Shown here in pieces: positions 1 through 9,117 of a stretch of DNA of 36,156 bases. Below the pieces are notes generated by a model. It saw only the letters and a program-made list of their open reading frames with translations. It had not been told where the DNA came from and ran no database searches. The stretch lies in NCBI GenBank assembly GCA_003696775.1, contig RFFS01000148.1:1-36156 (forward strand), written 5' to 3'. This stretch comes from Calditrichota bacterium (lineage in GTDB: Bacteria; Calditrichota; Calditrichia; Calditrichales; J004). The number at the start of each line of letters is the position of its first letter. The stretch's first letter is position 1. Position numbers and translations under genes: made by a program.

Positions 1-2
1 AA

Positions 3-1040
3 ATAACGATTAAACATTTACTCGATCATACTTCGGGTTTTGGTGATTATGTCGGTCCACGTTTTTTTGAATTGCCTGATAATCGCAAAAACATTCAGGG
101 ATTATTGCCGTTGATAAAAGAAATGCCCATCCATTTTATCCCGGGTACGGAAAATGAATATTCAAATGCCGGTTATATCTTATTGGGCGCTATTATTGAG
201 AAGGTAACCGGAAAAAGTTACGCAGAAAATCTTGAAGAGCGTATTAAGAAGCCGCTGCAACTCAGTTCTCTGGTTACTAAAAATGTAAAAAAAACAGCCC
301 GTCGAGCCGTGGGATATACAAAAAATATTTTTGGTGAATATGAGGATAATGAACATTTTGTTTTTGAACCGAAGTCTGATGGTGGCTGTTATGCAACTGC
401 GGAAGATATGATGATCTTTTACAGAGCTTTTTTATATGGAAATAAATTATTTAGCGATAAGGTCAAACATCAGGATCCTTTTTTTAAGCAAATACAACCC
501 ATCTACAAACAACACGGCGCGGGCATTCCTTTTGCCGGTGGTTTTAATGGCGCCAATACGGTACACCTTGAAAGGCTGGCAGATAATATAAGTATTGTGG
601 TCTTCGCTAATATGGATGAACCCGTGGCGGAAAATATAGCTTTGGGAATACATAAAATCATCAATGGGCAAGAACCGCCAAAGCCACAACTCCCCACCCT
701 TCTCTCCGTTTACCAGGCTTATGTTAAAAATGGAATTGAATATATTAGAACAAATTTCAAGTCACTTACTTCCAATTGGTTTGATAATGATCCAAAGGAT
801 TTAATCCTCAATAATTTAGGATATGAATTATTGCACAATGGGCGGCTGGAAGATGCTTTAAAAATATTCAGGCTCAATACAGAAATGTTTCCCAATGTCG
901 CTAACTGCTGGGATAGTTATGGCGAAGCGTTATTTAAATCCGGGCGGAATACGGAAGCTTTGAAAGCGTATAAAAGGGCATTAAAACTCAACCCGAACAT
1001 TCCGTCGGCTAAAAAAATGGTTAAGGAATTGGGAAATTAA
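3..1040 (+). CDS. Serine hydrolase (beta-lactamase/class C PBP family) with C-terminal TPR repeats, 5' truncated by window edge
   Basis: The frame is open from the window edge (ITIKHLLDHTSGFGDYVGPRFFELPDNRK...), so the ORF-track TTG start at 72 is internal. 'NAGYILLGAIIEKVTGKSY' is typical of the family; the C-terminus 'NCWDSYGEALFKSGRNTEALKAYKRALKLNPN' is a TPR. Confidence 0.85.
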   Translation: MTIKHLLDHTSGFGDYVGPRFFELPDNRKNIQGLLPLIKEMPIHFIPGTENEYSNAGYILLGAIIEKVTGKSYAENLEERIKKPLQLSSLVTKNVKKTARRAVGYTKNIFGEYEDNEHFVFEPKSDGGCYATAEDMMIFYRAFLYGNKLFSDKVKHQDPFFKQIQPIYKQHGAGIPFAGGFNGANTVHLERLADNISIVVFANMDEPVAENIALGIHKIINGQEPPKPQLPTLLSVYQAYVKNGIEYIRTNFKSLTSNWFDNDPKDLILNNLGYELLHNGRLEDALKIFRLNTEMFPNVANCWDSYGEALFKSGRNTEALKAYKRALKLNPNIPSAKKMVKELGN

Positions 1041-1071
1041 ACCCGTATATCAAAAGTACGTATCCGTCCGC

Positions 1072-1965
1072 TTACGCAAGACCGGAAACATGTTGGGCGG
1101 CCACCACGGTGTTTTGCATTAACATGGCGATGGTCATCGGGCCCACACCACCGGGAACAGGCGTAATGGCTGCCGCTTTTTGCTTTACAGCCTCAAAGGC
1201 CACGTCACCGGTCAGGCGATAATCCTTCTCACTCGTGGCGTCTTCCACCCGATTAATGCCCACATCGATGACAACGGCGCCTTCCCTGACCATATCGGCT
1301 TTTACAAATTCCGGTACACCCAGGGCGGCCACAAGAATATCCGCGTTACGACATAACGCATCGATATTTTGCGTACGGCTGTGGGCAACGGTGACCGTGG
1401 CATTGGCATAAGGTGCTTTTTGAACCAACATGTTGGCCAATGGTTTACCAACTATATTACTACGACCGAGTATAACGGTGTGTTTGCCGGAAGGATCAAT
1501 TTGATAATGTTTTAAAATTTCCACAATACCGGCCGGAGTACACGGCAACAAATACGGTTGCCCAAGCATCAACAATCCCACATTACGGGGATGAAAACAA
1601 TCCACGTCCTTATCGGGATGTATCGCGTTAATTATCGTGTCGGTATTGATATGTTTGGGCAGGGGGAGTTGCACCAGTATGCCGTGGGTTTGATCATTCT
1701 CATTCAATGAGCGGATAATATCCAGCAGATCGGTTTCCCGGGTTGCGGCATCCAGACGAATGGTTTCCGATCGTATGCCCAGTTTTTCCGATGCACGCGC
1801 CTTATTGCGCACATATACCGCCGAAGCCGGATCATCACCGACTAAAATAACGGACAGGGTGGGATAAATACCCTTTTTATTTAACTCGTGCACCTGTTGC
1901 GCGACACGTTCTTTAACATGAGCGGCCACACTTTTCCCGTTAAGCAATAAGCCCTTTTGCATCAT
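1072..1965 (-). CDS. folD: Bifunctional methylenetetrahydrofolate dehydrogenase/cyclohydrolase
   Basis: Motifs 'VGDDPASAVYVRNKARASEKLGI', 'ILVQLPLPKHI', 'PCTPAGIVEIL', 'GRSNIVGKPLANML', 'TPVPGGVGPMTIAML'. Start set at MMQKGLL (ATG 1965) behind AGGGA; the ORF-track start at 2034 lies inside ymdB. Confidence 0.95.
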   Translation of the reverse strand: MMQKGLLLNGKSVAAHVKERVAQQVHELNKKGIYPTLSVILVGDDPASAVYVRNKARASEKLGIRSETIRLDAATRETDLLDIIRSLNENDQTHGILVQLPLPKHINTDTIINAIHPDKDVDCFHPRNVGLLMLGQPYLLPCTPAGIVEILKHYQIDPSGKHTVILGRSNIVGKPLANMLVQKAPYANATVTVAHSRTQNIDALCRNADILVAALGVPEFVKADMVREGAVVIDVGINRVEDATSEKDYRLTGDVAFEAVKQKAAAITPVPGGVGPMTIAMLMQNTVVAAQHVSGLA

Positions 1966-2749
1966 ACTGTTCCCTGCTGATATGATGAGCGACAATTTTT
2001 CTGCTTTTACCGTTGCGTTCATCGTAATCCACAAAAACAGCGCTGATTTTGGGATTACGGTGCGCCAGTTTAAAATATTTCAAATGCTGTGTACGAAAGC
2101 GTTTAACGGCTGTTTCCGGTTCCATGCCGATCACACTGTCCGCCGCGCCTGTCATCCCCGCATCCGTGATATAGGCGGTGCCCAGGGGCAAAATTCGCGC
2201 ATCGGCGGTTTGCACATGGGTATGTGTACCGAAAATCGCGGTTACCTTACCGTCAAAATTCCAGGCAAAGGCCAGTTTCTCCGCGGAGGCTTCGGCATGA
2301 AAGTCCACCACAATATGTTTATAACGCTGTTGGTAATGTTTCAACAAGTCATCCATTTTTTGAAAAGGACAATCAATCGGCGGTAAAAAACTACGCCCTT
2401 GTAAATTGATCACCAATAAAGAGTGCTCCTTCTTCTCGATGGCCATCACACCTTCACCCGGATTACCTGCCGGATAATTGGCCGGGCGCAATGTTTTAAA
2501 ATCCGGATGATTGAGCACTTCATGACTGTTGCGTTGAAAGCTGTGGTTGCCGCCGGTTATCACATCCGCGCCGGCTTTTAATAGTTTTTCCGCCTGTTGT
2601 TTGTTGATGCCTTTACCCTGATCGGCGTTTTCTCCGTTTACGATGCAAAAGGCGCAACCGTAATCACGGATCATGCGAGGAATCAGGTCACGGGCAATGT
2701 GCAGTCCGATATCTCCGACAATATCACCGATAAATAACAATCTGGGCAT
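1940..2749 (-). CDS. ymdB: YmdB-family metallophosphoesterase (TIGR00282-like)
   Basis: 'LLFIGDIVGDIGLHIARDLIPRM', 'NGENADQGKGI', 'GGNHSFQRN', 'DFHAEASAEKLAFAW', 'FGTHTHVQTADARIL'; directly downstream of rny. Confidence 0.92.
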   Translation of the reverse strand: MPRLLFIGDIVGDIGLHIARDLIPRMIRDYGCAFCIVNGENADQGKGINKQQAEKLLKAGADVITGGNHSFQRNSHEVLNHPDFKTLRPANYPAGNPGEGVMAIEKKEHSLLVINLQGRSFLPPIDCPFQKMDDLLKHYQQRYKHIVVDFHAEASAEKLAFAWNFDGKVTAIFGTHTHVQTADARILPLGTAYITDAGMTGAADSVIGMEPETAVKRFRTQHLKYFKLAHRNPKISAVFVDYDERNGKSRKIVAHHISREQYDAKGLIA

Positions 2750-4302
2750 CAGGCGTAATCCACGGAACGGAATTCACGTAAGACATGCACCTTGACACAT
2801 TGGTTGCTATTGTCCAGCACATCCTTGATTTTATGGGTTATATCGGTGGCCAGTTTATTGCTCATGGCGTCATCTGCTTTGGTATGATCGATAATGATGC
2901 GGATTTCACGCCCGGCCTGAATGGCATAGGCCGTTTTCACGCCTTCAAAATTATCCGCCACTTCTTCAAGATTTTTCATGCGTTTAACGTAATTTTCAAT
3001 AACATCACGCTGGGCGCCCGGTCGTTTGCGGCTTAACTCGGCGGCGATACGAATGATAATGGCTATGGGTGAATGCGCCTCGGCGCGATTGCCAAAGGCC
3101 AGCACGGCGTTTGTGACCTTGGGGTGTTCGTTATATTTTTTTAAAAATTCATGTCCCACCTTGGTATAATCGGATTCATTGGCTTTTTGTATCACAAGAC
3201 CGATTTTATGCAGCATTCCCGCCCGCCGGGCCAGAGGGGCATCCAATCCCAGTTGCGCGGCGATGATCCCGGAAAGTTCGGCGACTTCCTTGCAATGATC
3301 CAGTACATTTTGTCCGTAGGAGGTGCGGTATTTTAATTTCCCAAGTGCCTTGAGGACATCCGGATGCAAGCCGTGGATACCGATTTCATGACAGGCCTGT
3401 TCACCAATTTCCTGAAAAGTTTCATCGATTTCTCGGACAACCTTCTCGTAAGTTTCTTCTATGCGTCCCGGATGAATCCGGCCGTCGCTGACCAGGCGTT
3501 CCATGGTCACTTTGGCTAACTCTCGGCGATACGGATCAAAAGAACTGAGCAACACCGCCTGAGGGGTATCATCCACAATCACATCCACACCGGTAACGAT
3601 TTCAAAAGCGCGTATGTTACGCCCTTCCTTACCGATAATGCGCCCTTTCATGTCATCCGAAGGTAAGGTCACATTGGAGATGGTCGATTCGATGGTATGG
3701 CTGGAAACGATCTGTTCCATGGATGTAAGCAAGATATTTTTGGCTTCGCTGTAGGCGTTTTCTTCCGCTTCTTTTTTAATTTGGAAAACCTTATGCGCCG
3801 TTTCTTTTTTCGCCTCGTCAATCAGGTTATCCATCAGTTGTTGTTTGGCGGCCTCGCTGGAGAGTCCGGAAATGGTCTCCAGTTTCCGGTTAGCCTCATT
3901 GATGGCTTCTTCCAGATTTTTTTGACGTATATTTAGTGCGTTTTCCCGTGCTTTTAATTCCTGCTCAATCGCCAGGAGTTCTTTTTCCTTTTTGGCAACC
4001 AAATCCGCTTTTCGGTCAATGTTGCTGTCTTTGTTGGCCAATTCCGATTCAAGACGATGCAGTTCGTTTTTCTTTTCGCGGTATTCATCTTCCATCTGTT
4101 GTTTTTGCTGGAAGATCTCCTCATTGGCCTCGAGCAGTTTTTCTTTTTTCAGGCCTTCTATTTCGGTTTCCGCTTCGGAAATAATCGACTCGGCTTTTTT
4201 ACTGGCGGTTGCCAGACTGCGTTTACCCAAGGCGGCGTTGGTCAGCCAGCCTGCCAGGAAACCCACGGCAAGAAGAATGATGAATAAAACGATTTCTAAC
4301 AC
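2749..4302 (-). CDS. rny: Ribonuclease Y
   Basis: N-terminal TM, long coiled coil, KH 'GRIIGKEGRNIRAFEIVTGVDVIVDDTPQAVLLSSFDPYRRELAKVTMERLVSDGRIHPGRIEE', HD domain. ORF track starts at TTG 4317, but AAGGAG there is a good Shine-Dalgarno for GTG 4302. Confidence 0.95.
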   Translation of the reverse strand: MLEIVLFIILLAVGFLAGWLTNAALGKRSLATASKKAESIISEAETEIEGLKKEKLLEANEEIFQQKQQMEDEYREKKNELHRLESELANKDSNIDRKADLVAKKEKELLAIEQELKARENALNIRQKNLEEAINEANRKLETISGLSSEAAKQQLMDNLIDEAKKETAHKVFQIKKEAEENAYSEAKNILLTSMEQIVSSHTIESTISNVTLPSDDMKGRIIGKEGRNIRAFEIVTGVDVIVDDTPQAVLLSSFDPYRRELAKVTMERLVSDGRIHPGRIEETYEKVVREIDETFQEIGEQACHEIGIHGLHPDVLKALGKLKYRTSYGQNVLDHCKEVAELSGIIAAQLGLDAPLARRAGMLHKIGLVIQKANESDYTKVGHEFLKKYNEHPKVTNAVLAFGNRAEAHSPIAIIIRIAAELSRKRPGAQRDVIENYVKRMKNLEEVADNFEGVKTAYAIQAGREIRIIIDHTKADDAMSNKLATDITHKIKDVLDNSNQCVKVHVLREFRSVDYA

Positions 4303-4322
4303 TTTTTTCTCCTTCAAAAACT

Positions 4323-4487
4323 AAAAAAGCCCTGTCTCGACATACTAAAAAAGGGACCGGATTGAAGTACGGTGGGCACCTCCTGACTGCGTCATGCTTC
4401 CTCATTTAAGTGGCTTGCAATATTCAGCCAGAGCCAGTTCCCTGATTTAATGGTGTTGGTCCATTTAAATATGTAGAGTACAGGGCT
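4323..4487 (-). ncRNA. ssrS: Candidate 6S RNA (SsrS-like)
   Basis: Intergenic zapA-rny. The ends form a long closing stem, AGCCCTGT-A-CTC-T-ACATA with TATGT-C-GAG-ACAGGGCT, followed by TTTTTT. An inner GGACC/GGTCC stem flanks a large unpaired centre. Position next to zapA matches known ssrS loci. Confidence 0.7.
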
Positions 4488-4510
4488 ATATTTCAGTTTA
4501 TTCTAATTTT

Positions 4511-4798
4511 TTATTCTTCCAATAGCTCCGAAATTTTATGGTTCATTTTGCGTGCTTCTTCATTCAGTTGTTCCAGTAAACGTTCGCGGTATTGTCTTTC
4601 CTGATACAACTCTTCCGCTATGTTTAAGGCGGTAAGAATGGCTATCCTGCTGATGGAACTAATATTTGTCGAACGATCGATTTCACGCATTTTTTTATCG
4701 ACGTATTCCGCAATTTGTTTGACGGAGGCGTCATCTTCATCGCCAATAAGCGAGTATTCCGAACCAAAAATATTTACTTTGATGTGTCCCGGAGCCAT
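4511..4798 (-). CDS. zapA: Cell division protein ZapA-like
   Basis: 'IKVNIFGSEYSLIGDEDDASVKQIAEYVDKKMREI...SRIAILTALNIAEELYQ' is the typical ZapA pattern. Confidence 0.9.
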   Translation of the reverse strand: MAPGHIKVNIFGSEYSLIGDEDDASVKQIAEYVDKKMREIDRSTNISSISRIAILTALNIAEELYQERQYRERLLEQLNEEARKMNHKISELLEE

Positions 4799-4809
4799 CA
4801 GGCCTCTAC

Positions 4810-5103
4810 TTAGTGTTCAACACCATTTTGTTGCGCCAACGTCTGCCCCACTTCTTCAATTAAGGCATTTAGTTTTAGGTTGGCTTGTTGATTGTTTGCT
4901 TTTAATCTTTTGTTTTCTTCAATTAACGCGTTGAGTTTTTTATTATATTCCGCTGTCGGATGATTATTTTTAACTTCGGCTAATTCCTGTTTTAATTGAG
5001 CGTTTTCCTGAATCAATCGATAGTTATGTTGCTTTAAATACATCACTCTTTCCTCAAGACGGTTGAGCAGTTGTTGCAATTTATCGAATTGATTCAGATG
5101 CAT
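4810..5103 (-). CDS. Small coiled-coil protein, ZapB-like by context
   Basis: 97 aa, almost entirely heptad-rich, between pheT and zapA; ATG overlaps the pheT stop (TAATG). Confidence 0.7.
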   Translation of the reverse strand: MHLNQFDKLQQLLNRLEERVMYLKQHNYRLIQENAQLKQELAEVKNNHPTAEYNKKLNALIEENKRLKANNQQANLKLNALIEEVGQTLAQQNGVEH

Positions 5104-7484
5104 TATTGATCCCTTAGGGGTATATCATGTTCTTTTTGAGCACGTTTGATGATCTTTCTGAAGATTTGCTCCACTTCAGAATCTTTCAATGTGCGCTCCA
5201 GGGATTGGAACCGCAGTCGGAAAGCCACGCTACGTTTCCCTTCCGGTATCTTGTCGCCTTCATACACGTCAAAAACCGTAACTTCCTTTAATAAACGTCC
5301 GCCATACGTACGGATCATGTCGATGACGGAAGCGACGGGATGATTTTTGTCTATAACAAAAGCAACGTCTTTTTCAATATAAGGAAATTTCGGAATGGGT
5401 GTGTATTTTAATTCGCGATTTATGATATTTTCCAGAATATCATAATCCAGTTCCGCCCCAAAAATTTCCACATGTATGCCAAAACGTTGGGCAACCTTCG
5501 AATCAATGAGCCCGCCGTGCCCAATAATCCGGTTATTCCATAATATTTGTGCGGCATACCCCTTTTTGTACAATGTGTTGTCATCATATAAAACAAATTG
5601 CACGTTGTCAAGATGAAGGCCGTTGAAAAAGCTTTCCAAAACGCCTTTAAGGTCATAAAAATCAACACGATCGCCGGCATGACTCCAGCTTTCGGGGTAG
5701 CGGTTGCCGGTCAGAGCAAGACCGATTCGCGTCGGTTGTTCCGGTATCTCCTCACTCCCCTTAAAAAAGACACGGCCGATTTCAAAAAAGCGCAAATCCC
5801 TTTGGTTCCGGTTGATATTATAAGCCATGGATAACAATAATCCGGACAAGATGGATGTACGCATACAAGCCAGATCGTCACTGATGGGATTCAGGATGCG
5901 CACGTGCTCGGCAGGCCCGGTGCTTATCAAATGTTTTTCGGCCATCATGGAATTGGTGAATATCTCCTGTAAACCGCATTGTGTCAGCAAGGTACGCAGG
6001 CGGGTAAAAGAGGTTTCCCGGATACGTTCCGGCTGTTCAAGAGATAAAGGTTCAAAAACACTTGTCGGTAAATTATCGTAATTTTTTAAACGTGCCACTT
6101 CTTCTATCAGGTCCACCGGTTCATTGATATCATGCCGGTAACTCGGGACGGAAACAAGGCCGTTTGCGTAGTTTAAATGCACACGCGACAACAGGTCGAT
6201 GATTTCTTCATCGGATAGGGTAGCTCCGAGTATTTTATTGACTTTCGGCAACGGAAGCGGGACCTGTTTGTCGGTTATCGGCGTGGGATAGACATCGATC
6301 ACACCCTGCGCCACCTCGCCACCGGACAATTCGGCTATCAATGCCGCGGCGCGATCCAGTGCAAATGGCACCATATTATAATCCGTGCCCTTTTCAAATC
6401 GTTGTGAGGCGTCGGTCATCAAGCCCAGTTTACGGGAACTGGTGATCACATGCGTGGGATCAAAATAGGCGCTTTCCAATAATACGGATGTGGTGTGATC
6501 GGTCACCTCGGAATTTTGCCCGCCCATAATACCACCTATGGCGACGGCCTTTTCCGCGTCGCATATCATGACGGTATTCTCCGGCAACAGGCGTTCATTA
6601 TCATCCAACGTGATGAATTTTTCATCTTTTTGACTGGCGCGCACACGAATTTCCCCGCCGCTCAATGTCTCATAATCAAACGCATGCAGCGGCTGTCCCA
6701 ATTCATACAATACGAAATTGGTAACATCCACAACGTTGTTGATGCTACGCAGGCCTACTGCTTCCAGGCGTTGCACCAGCCAATCCGGTGAAGGCTGAAT
6801 GGTAACATTCCGGATAAGGCGCGCGGCGTAGCGCGGACATCCCTGGGAATACTCAATGGAAACCTTAACCATGTTGTGAATGTCCGTATCATTCGATTCC
6901 TTTAGTTCAAAATGCGGCATGCGCACTTCCCTGGCGGTAAAAGCGGCTATTTCCCGGGCAATACCGATATGGCTGAAGCAATCGGCGCGGTTGGCCGTGA
7001 TGAACAGATCGAAGACCACATCGCTTTTTTCTTTCAGCACTTCATTCATATCCGTTCCGGCGGGCCATTTATCACTGAGTTCCCAGATACCATCGGAATG
7101 TTCTTCCAAGGCCAGTTCTTCCCGCGAACAGATCATGCCGAAGGATTGCGTGCCGCGAATTTTGGCTTTTTTAATTTTCATCCCGTTGGGCAGACGCGCG
7201 CCCACCCTTGCAAAAGGAATCGTCTGGCCGGCGGCCACGTTTGGCGCGCCACAGATAACCTGTTGTTCCTGTTCGCCGTCATATACGGTGCAAATGCTTA
7301 ATTTATCGGCATCGGGATGCCTGGTGCAGGTACGTACTTTACCCACCACAATGTTACTGACTTCCTGCACCGTGTGAATAATTTCTTCCACTTCCAGACC
7401 GGCATCGGTGATTTTTTCCGCCAATGCTTCGGGAGTTAAATCCACATCAAGATATTCTTTTAACCAGTTGTAAGATATTTTCAT
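5103..7484 (-). CDS. pheT: Phenylalanine--tRNA ligase beta subunit
   Basis: 'MKISYNWLKEYLDVDLTPEALAEKITDAGLEVE', tRNA-binding domain 'VVGKVRTCTRHPDADKLSICTV', B3/B4, B5, C-terminal FDX-ACB domain. Confidence 0.97.
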   Translation of the reverse strand: MKISYNWLKEYLDVDLTPEALAEKITDAGLEVEEIIHTVQEVSNIVVGKVRTCTRHPDADKLSICTVYDGEQEQQVICGAPNVAAGQTIPFARVGARLPNGMKIKKAKIRGTQSFGMICSREELALEEHSDGIWELSDKWPAGTDMNEVLKEKSDVVFDLFITANRADCFSHIGIAREIAAFTAREVRMPHFELKESNDTDIHNMVKVSIEYSQGCPRYAARLIRNVTIQPSPDWLVQRLEAVGLRSINNVVDVTNFVLYELGQPLHAFDYETLSGGEIRVRASQKDEKFITLDDNERLLPENTVMICDAEKAVAIGGIMGGQNSEVTDHTTSVLLESAYFDPTHVITSSRKLGLMTDASQRFEKGTDYNMVPFALDRAAALIAELSGGEVAQGVIDVYPTPITDKQVPLPLPKVNKILGATLSDEEIIDLLSRVHLNYANGLVSVPSYRHDINEPVDLIEEVARLKNYDNLPTSVFEPLSLEQPERIRETSFTRLRTLLTQCGLQEIFTNSMMAEKHLISTGPAEHVRILNPISDDLACMRTSILSGLLLSMAYNINRNQRDLRFFEIGRVFFKGSEEIPEQPTRIGLALTGNRYPESWSHAGDRVDFYDLKGVLESFFNGLHLDNVQFVLYDDNTLYKKGYAAQILWNNRIIGHGGLIDSKVAQRFGIHVEIFGAELDYDILENIINRELKYTPIPKFPYIEKDVAFVIDKNHPVASVIDMIRTYGGRLLKEVTVFDVYEGDKIPEGKRSVAFRLRFQSLERTLKDSEVEQIFRKIIKRAQKEHDIPLRDQ

Positions 7485-7495
7485 GTTGTTTACCG

Positions 7496-8464
7496 TTAGA
7501 ATTGTCTTAAAAAGCGTACATCATTTTCAAAAAAGAGCCGTATGTCCCGGATATCATATTTGAGCATGGCCACCCGGTCGATACCCATGCCGAAAGCATA
7601 ACCGGAATATTTCTCCGGATCGATGCCGACGGAACGAAATACATTGGGATGCACCATGCCGGCACCAGAAATTTCCATCCAGCGACCGTTAAACCAGACA
7701 TCGTATTCGGCGCTTGGTTCCGTAAAAGGGAAAAAGCTGGGGCGAAAGCGTACCCGGGCATCTTTTCCAAACATACGGTGTGCAAAAGCCTGGATAACCC
7801 CTTTCAGGTCGGCAAAGGTTACGGATTCCCCCACCACAAGTCCTTCCACCTGATGAAAAAAGGGTGAATGTGTGGCATCGGGTGTATCCCGGCGATAAAC
7901 CCTTCCGGGCGCGATCATTCGGATAGGCGGTTTACGCTCTTCCATCACGCGTATCTGAACCGGCGAAGTGTGGGTGCGCAAAACCACATCCCCGGATATA
8001 TACAGAGTATCCTGCATGGCCCGGGCGGGGTGTGATTTGGGGATGTTGAGCGCTTCAAAGTTATAATAATCGGTTTCGATTTCCGGTCCATCTTCGATAG
8101 TAAAACCAAAGGAATGAAAGATGTTTTTGATTTCATCGGCGATTTTGAGCAGGGGGTGACGGTTCCCGGCAAAAACCGGTCGTCCGGGCATGGTGACATC
8201 CGGCGCTTTCTGGTCGGCGGCCTGTCCTTCCACTTCTTCTTTAAGTTTTTTGAAGTGCTGCTCTAACTCTTTTTTTAATTGATTGAGTCCAGCGCCAAAT
8301 TTAGGACGGATGTCCGGCGCCACATCCTTGATCATGGCAAATGCCTCGGTGACCCTGCCCTTTCGTCCTAAAAATTCTATACGCAGTTGTTCCAGTTGTT
8401 CGGAATTATTGACTTCTTCTGCCAGGCGAAAATAAGCTTGTTTGATTTTTTCGATTTTTTCCAC
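7496..8464 (-). CDS. pheS: Phenylalanine--tRNA ligase alpha subunit
   Basis: 'HPARAMQDTLYI', 'LRTHTSPVQIRVM', 'GRVYRRDTPDATHSPFFHQVEGLVV', 'GIDRVAMLKYDIRDIRLFFENDVRFLRQF'; GTG start. Confidence 0.97.
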   Translation of the reverse strand: MEKIEKIKQAYFRLAEEVNNSEQLEQLRIEFLGRKGRVTEAFAMIKDVAPDIRPKFGAGLNQLKKELEQHFKKLKEEVEGQAADQKAPDVTMPGRPVFAGNRHPLLKIADEIKNIFHSFGFTIEDGPEIETDYYNFEALNIPKSHPARAMQDTLYISGDVVLRTHTSPVQIRVMEERKPPIRMIAPGRVYRRDTPDATHSPFFHQVEGLVVGESVTFADLKGVIQAFAHRMFGKDARVRFRPSFFPFTEPSAEYDVWFNGRWMEISGAGMVHPNVFRSVGIDPEKYSGYAFGMGIDRVAMLKYDIRDIRLFFENDVRFLRQF

Positions 8465-8482
8465 GGAACGTGCCTCTTTGTT

Positions 8483-8517
8483 AAAAAAAAAGGAAGCGTC
8501 GTAACAACACTTCCTTT
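8483..8517 (-). terminator. Intrinsic terminator-like hairpin between rplT and pheS
   Basis: Minus strand AAAGGAAGTG-TTGTTACGA-CGCTTCCTTT followed by a T-run; 10-bp stem including one G-U. Confidence 0.8.
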
Positions 8518-8547
8518 GGATATGCGATGAACAAAACGCTAAGAAAT

Positions 8548-8895
8548 TTATGCGCTGACTTGTTTGACCAATGCTTCAAAATCCTGAGGATTGTAAACGG
8601 CCATGTCGGCCAGAACTTTACGATCCAGATTGATGTTGGCTTTTTGAAGCAGATTGATGAAACGGGAATAGGAAATGCCGTTCATGCGACAGGCGGCGTT
8701 GATACGAACAATCCATAAGCTTCGGAAAGCGCGTTTTTTAACACGTCTGTCACGATAGGCATATTGCCAGCCTTTTTCAACCTGATCCTTGGCGTTGTTA
8801 TATAATTTGCCGCGTCCCAGACGATATCCCTTGGCGGCTTTCATTATTTTTTTACGGCGTTGACGGGCCGCTACATTATTAGTTGCTCTGGGCAT
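8548..8895 (-). CDS. rplT: 50S ribosomal protein L20
   Basis: '[80 protein letters not shown]'. Confidence 0.98.
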   Translation of the reverse strand: MPRATNNVAARQRRKKIMKAAKGYRLGRGKLYNNAKDQVEKGWQYAYRDRRVKKRAFRSLWIVRINAACRMNGISYSRFINLLQKANINLDRKVLADMAVYNPQDFEALVKQVSA

Positions 8896-8906
8896 TTTTC
8901 AGTCTC

Positions 8907-9101
8907 CTACTTTAAAATCATGCGTTTTACACGAGCTGTATCCGCTTCGGATACCAGGCTTTCCTTACGCAGATTACGCTTACGTTTTGAAGATTTCTTG
9001 GTCAGAATATGGCTGTGAAAGTTTGAATGACGTTTCACCTTGCCACTGGCCGTTACGCGGAAACGCTTGGACGCGCCACGATTTGATTTCATCTTAGGCA
9101 T
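8907..9101 (-). CDS. rpmI: 50S ribosomal protein L35
   Basis: '[46 protein letters not shown]'. Confidence 0.97.
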   Translation of the reverse strand: MPKMKSNRGASKRFRVTASGKVKRHSNFHSHILTKKSSKRKRNLRKESLVSEADTARVKRMILK

Positions 9102-9117
9102 GTTGCTTTCCTTTCTG

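Noticed and set aside
4223-4405. 60-aa minus-strand ORF spanning the zapA-rny intergenic region
   Set aside because: It overlaps the structured RNA 3' end and the rny start in another frame; no RBS or conserved motif.
6880-7377. 165-aa plus-strand ORF antisense to pheT, with similar long shadow ORFs at 16538-16987, 21156-21623, 31402-31866 and 32040-32480
   Set aside because: They lie wholly opposite strongly conserved housekeeping genes, have no recognisable domains and show low-complexity compositions typical of shadow frames.
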